Part shown: positions 62,400 to 64,000 of the stretch, one piece after another
Layout of the letters: each line of letters starts with the position of its first letter
Position numbering within the stretch: the stretch's first letter is position 1
The notes under the pieces: model-generated
The model's input: the letters and a program-made list of their open reading frames with translations, nothing else
Told to the model about the DNA's origin: nothing
Database searches by the model: none
Origin: Olleya sediminilitoris
GTDB lineage: Bacteria; Bacteroidota; Bacteroidia; Flavobacteriales; Flavobacteriaceae
Assembly: GCF_016785945.1 (NCBI RefSeq)
Contig: NZ_JAEMEF010000006.1
Location: 1 to 64,000, forward strand
Direction: 5' to 3'
Length of the DNA stretch: 64,000 bases
Translations under genes and position numbers: made by a program

Positions 62400-63242
62400 A
62401 TGATAAATTTTAACGGAACACTTCAAGATAATAACGTAGTAATATCTAATACAAATCGTGGTTACTCTTATGGTGATGGACTTTTTGAAACCATCAAAGC
62501 TGTACATGGTAAGCTATTGTTTTTTGAAGATCATTATTTTAGACTAATGGCTTCAATGCGTATTTTACGTATGAAAATACCAATGAGTTTTACAATGGAA
62601 TTTTTTGAAGAAGAAATAAAAAACACCCTTGAAGCTAATGGTTTACTTAGTAAATCTGCAAGAGTTAAAATTCAAATCGATAGATTAGAAGGTGGTTTAT
62701 ACTTACCAAAATCTGATGGTGTAAACTATATTATAGATGTTAACGCTTTAGACGAAGATTTTTACTTGCTAAATGATAATAAATATGAAGTCGATTTATA
62801 TAAAGATCATTACTTGTCACCAAGTTTGTTGTCTACTTTAAAGTCTAGTAATAAGGCTATTAATGTCATAGGTAGTATTTATGCTAAAGAAAACAGACTA
62901 GATAACTGTTTGCTGATTAACACTAATAAAAGTGTTGTAGAGGCTTTAAATGGAAACCTGTTTTTGGTCAAAGGACAGACCATAAAAACGCCACCATTAT
63001 CTGATGGTTGTTTAAAAGGAATTTTAAGACAACAATTATTAGAAATTATCAAACTAATACCAGAATATACTTTAGAAGAAGCTTCAATATCTCCTTTTGA
63101 GTTACAAAAGGCAGATGAACTGTTTACAACTAACGTTATTAAAGGAATACAGCCAATTACTAAATACCGTAAAAAAATCTTTACAAACGAAGTTGCTAAA
63201 ATGCTACTACAAAAGTTAAATGTAAAAGTTAGATTAGGTTAG
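62400..63242 (+). CDS. Class IV pyridoxal-phosphate aminotransferase
   Basis: The enzyme belongs to the fold-type IV family of branched-chain or D-amino-acid aminotransferases and aminodeoxychorismate lyases. The 280-residue product has NRGYSYGDGLFETIKAVHGK (near 22-41), the PLP lysine in SSNKAIN (near 158), VVEALNGNLFLVKG and the C-terminal ELFTTNVIKGIQPI. The exact substrate cannot be read. ATG 62400 (MINFNGTL) is chosen; a TTG 21 bases earlier lies at the predicted transcript start. It overlaps the convergent yqgE gene by 4 bp. Confidence 0.9.
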   Translation: MINFNGTLQDNNVVISNTNRGYSYGDGLFETIKAVHGKLLFFEDHYFRLMASMRILRMKIPMSFTMEFFEEEIKNTLEANGLLSKSARVKIQIDRLEGGLYLPKSDGVNYIIDVNALDEDFYLLNDNKYEVDLYKDHYLSPSLLSTLKSSNKAINVIGSIYAKENRLDNCLLINTNKSVVEALNGNLFLVKGQTIKTPPLSDGCLKGILRQQLLEIIKLIPEYTLEEASISPFELQKADELFTTNVIKGIQPITKYRKKIFTNEVAKMLLQKLNVKVRLG

Positions 63243-63799
63243 TTGTAACTTGGGTTTTCTGGAGCATTAGACCAAATAGAATAATCTTCACCAAGTTCAA
63301 TCATTTTTTCTTTCCAAAAGGTTTCATAGCTTTTTTCAATGATATCCTTTTTGTAAGTATTTTTGGTAACAACCCATGCATTAGATTTTAATTCGGTCTC
63401 AAGTTGGTTACTATCCCAACCAGAGTATCCTAAAAAGAATTTAATGTCATTTGCTGTAATTTGATTATTTGCAATTAAATCTGCAACAATATTAAAATCT
63501 CCTCCCCAAAATATACCTAAAGATATTTCCACACTATTTGGTATTAGGTCAGGACGTTTGTGTATAAAGTAAAGATTGTCTTGTTCAACAGGTCCACCAT
63601 TATAGACATCAAAAGAGGCATCTATTTGTGGTATCAAGTCGCTTATCGAGTAATTTAAAGGCTTATTTAAAATAAAACCAATAGCGCCTTCTTTATTATA
63701 ATCTGTTAGAAGTACTATTGATCTATTAAATGATATATCTCCAATAATTGAAGGTTCAGCAATTAATAAGTCACCCTTTTTTGGTTTGGTTGTAGTCAT
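63239..63799 (-). CDS. YqgE/AlgH family protein
   Basis: The 186-residue product starts KPKKGDLLIAEPSIIGDISFNRSIVLL and has GAIGFILNKPLN, VYNGGPVEQDNLYFIH, and FFLGYSGWDSNQLETEL, the conserved blocks of the YqgE/AlgH family (UPF0301). It is cytoplasmic and its function is poorly known; AlgH was tied to alginate regulation in Pseudomonas. It is a single gene, next to the HU gene on the same strand but with the HU terminator between. Confidence 0.94.
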   Translation of the reverse strand: MTTTKPKKGDLLIAEPSIIGDISFNRSIVLLTDYNKEGAIGFILNKPLNYSISDLIPQIDASFDVYNGGPVEQDNLYFIHKRPDLIPNSVEISLGIFWGGDFNIVADLIANNQITANDIKFFLGYSGWDSNQLETELKSNAWVVTKNTYKKDIIEKSYETFWKEKMIELGEDYSIWSNAPENPSYN

Positions 63800-63872
63800 T
63801 GTAAAAGGATTAGGTTATTTAAATGTAGTATTTTTTTTGTTAAAAAACAATTATTATCAATTATATCAAATA

Positions 63873-63902
63873 AAAAAAGCCTTCATATTGAAGGCTTTTT
63901 TG
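63873..63902 (-). terminator. HU gene terminator
   Basis: AAAAAAGCCTTC and GAAGGCTTTTTT form a 12-bp stem with a 5-nt loop, about 20 bp after the HU stop codon. Confidence 0.85.
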
Positions 63903-63922
63903 AAAATATTTTAAGCAAAGGT

Positions 63923-64000
63923 TTAGTTTACAGCGTTTGCTAAATCAGAACCAGCTTTAAACTTAACTACGTTTTTAGCTTTTATTTTGATAGTTTTTCC
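63923..64000 (-). CDS. HU-family DNA-binding protein (3' end only)
   Basis: Only the last 25 codons are in the window: GKTIKIKAKNVVKFKAGSDL then ANAVN and stop. This is the conserved C-terminal helix and strand of HU proteins (KFKAGSDLxxAV). HU bends and compacts DNA in the nucleoid. The rest of the gene lies beyond the right edge. Confidence 0.9.
   Translation of the reverse strand, partial: GKTIKIKAKNVVKFKAGSDLANAVN

Overview
The window is a 64 kb piece of a chromosome from a marine-type member of the Flavobacteriaceae (Bacteroidota). The evidence is the very AT-rich base composition, promoters of the TAnnTTTG type instead of sigma-70 boxes, TonB receptors with carboxypeptidase-like N-terminal domains, DUF4249/DUF2147/DUF4421-type secreted proteins, monomeric isocitrate dehydrogenase and many lineage-specific small lipoproteins. 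I cannot name the genus from sequence alone.

Left part (1-39.6 kb) is mostly ordinary chromosome: the 5S rRNA end of an rRNA operon; murQ; a TonB receptor with its DUF4249 partner; icd; a Qnr-like pentapeptide protein; rplS and trmD; an ABC-F ATPase; a sirtuin operon; trmH; a DEAD-box helicase with a long, strongly folded 5' leader; a lone ACR3 arsenite exporter; rdgB; rlmH; the nadC-yihY-DUF2147-priA operon; a LytTR regulator; the rpsF-rpsR-rplI operon; a second TonB receptor; two tandem roadblock/LC7 proteins; a glycerophosphodiester phosphodiesterase; and hisS. It ends with an SOS-like operon made of a LexA-like S24 repressor and an exonuclease fused to a GIY-YIG nuclease.

Right part (39.8-61.8 kb) is an integrative genomic island in a tRNA-Met(CAT) gene. 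A 47-bp exact copy of the 3' half of the tRNA (39831-39877) mirrors the intact gene (61741-61787), and a tyrosine integrase starts next to the tRNA. Just outside the left repeat lies the broken 5' end of a second, related integrase, so two elements probably sat in tandem and the left one has mostly been lost. The island carries, from left to right: a membrane protein; a small acidic lipoprotein with a TPR sensor kinase and response regulator; a lipoprotein gene broken by an amber codon; a tightly packed four-gene operon (TM2, TerB-like, coiled-coil membrane protein, vWA-like lipoprotein); a secreted thermonuclease and a DUF5763 protein; secreted proteins and a PH-domain protein; a solitary OLD-family ATPase-nuclease; decayed sequence; a second S24 repressor divergent from a Y-family polymerase and a DnaE2-type polymerase; a zinc-finger protein and an unknown protein separated by a 46-bp perfect palindrome; and the integrase.

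The two S24 repressors are about 76 percent identical and each has the same operator geometry, CTACA-N25-TGTAG, the same distance from its start codon. This suggests a DNA-damage regulon in which one repressor type controls a nuclease operon at one locus and a mobile translesion polymerase cassette at the other. After the island the ordinary chromosome resumes with a START-like protein, a class IV aminotransferase, YqgE/AlgH and the 3' end of an HU gene. The best candidates for an undescribed system are the TM2-TerB-coiled-coil-vWA operon and the repressor-controlled mobile mutasome.
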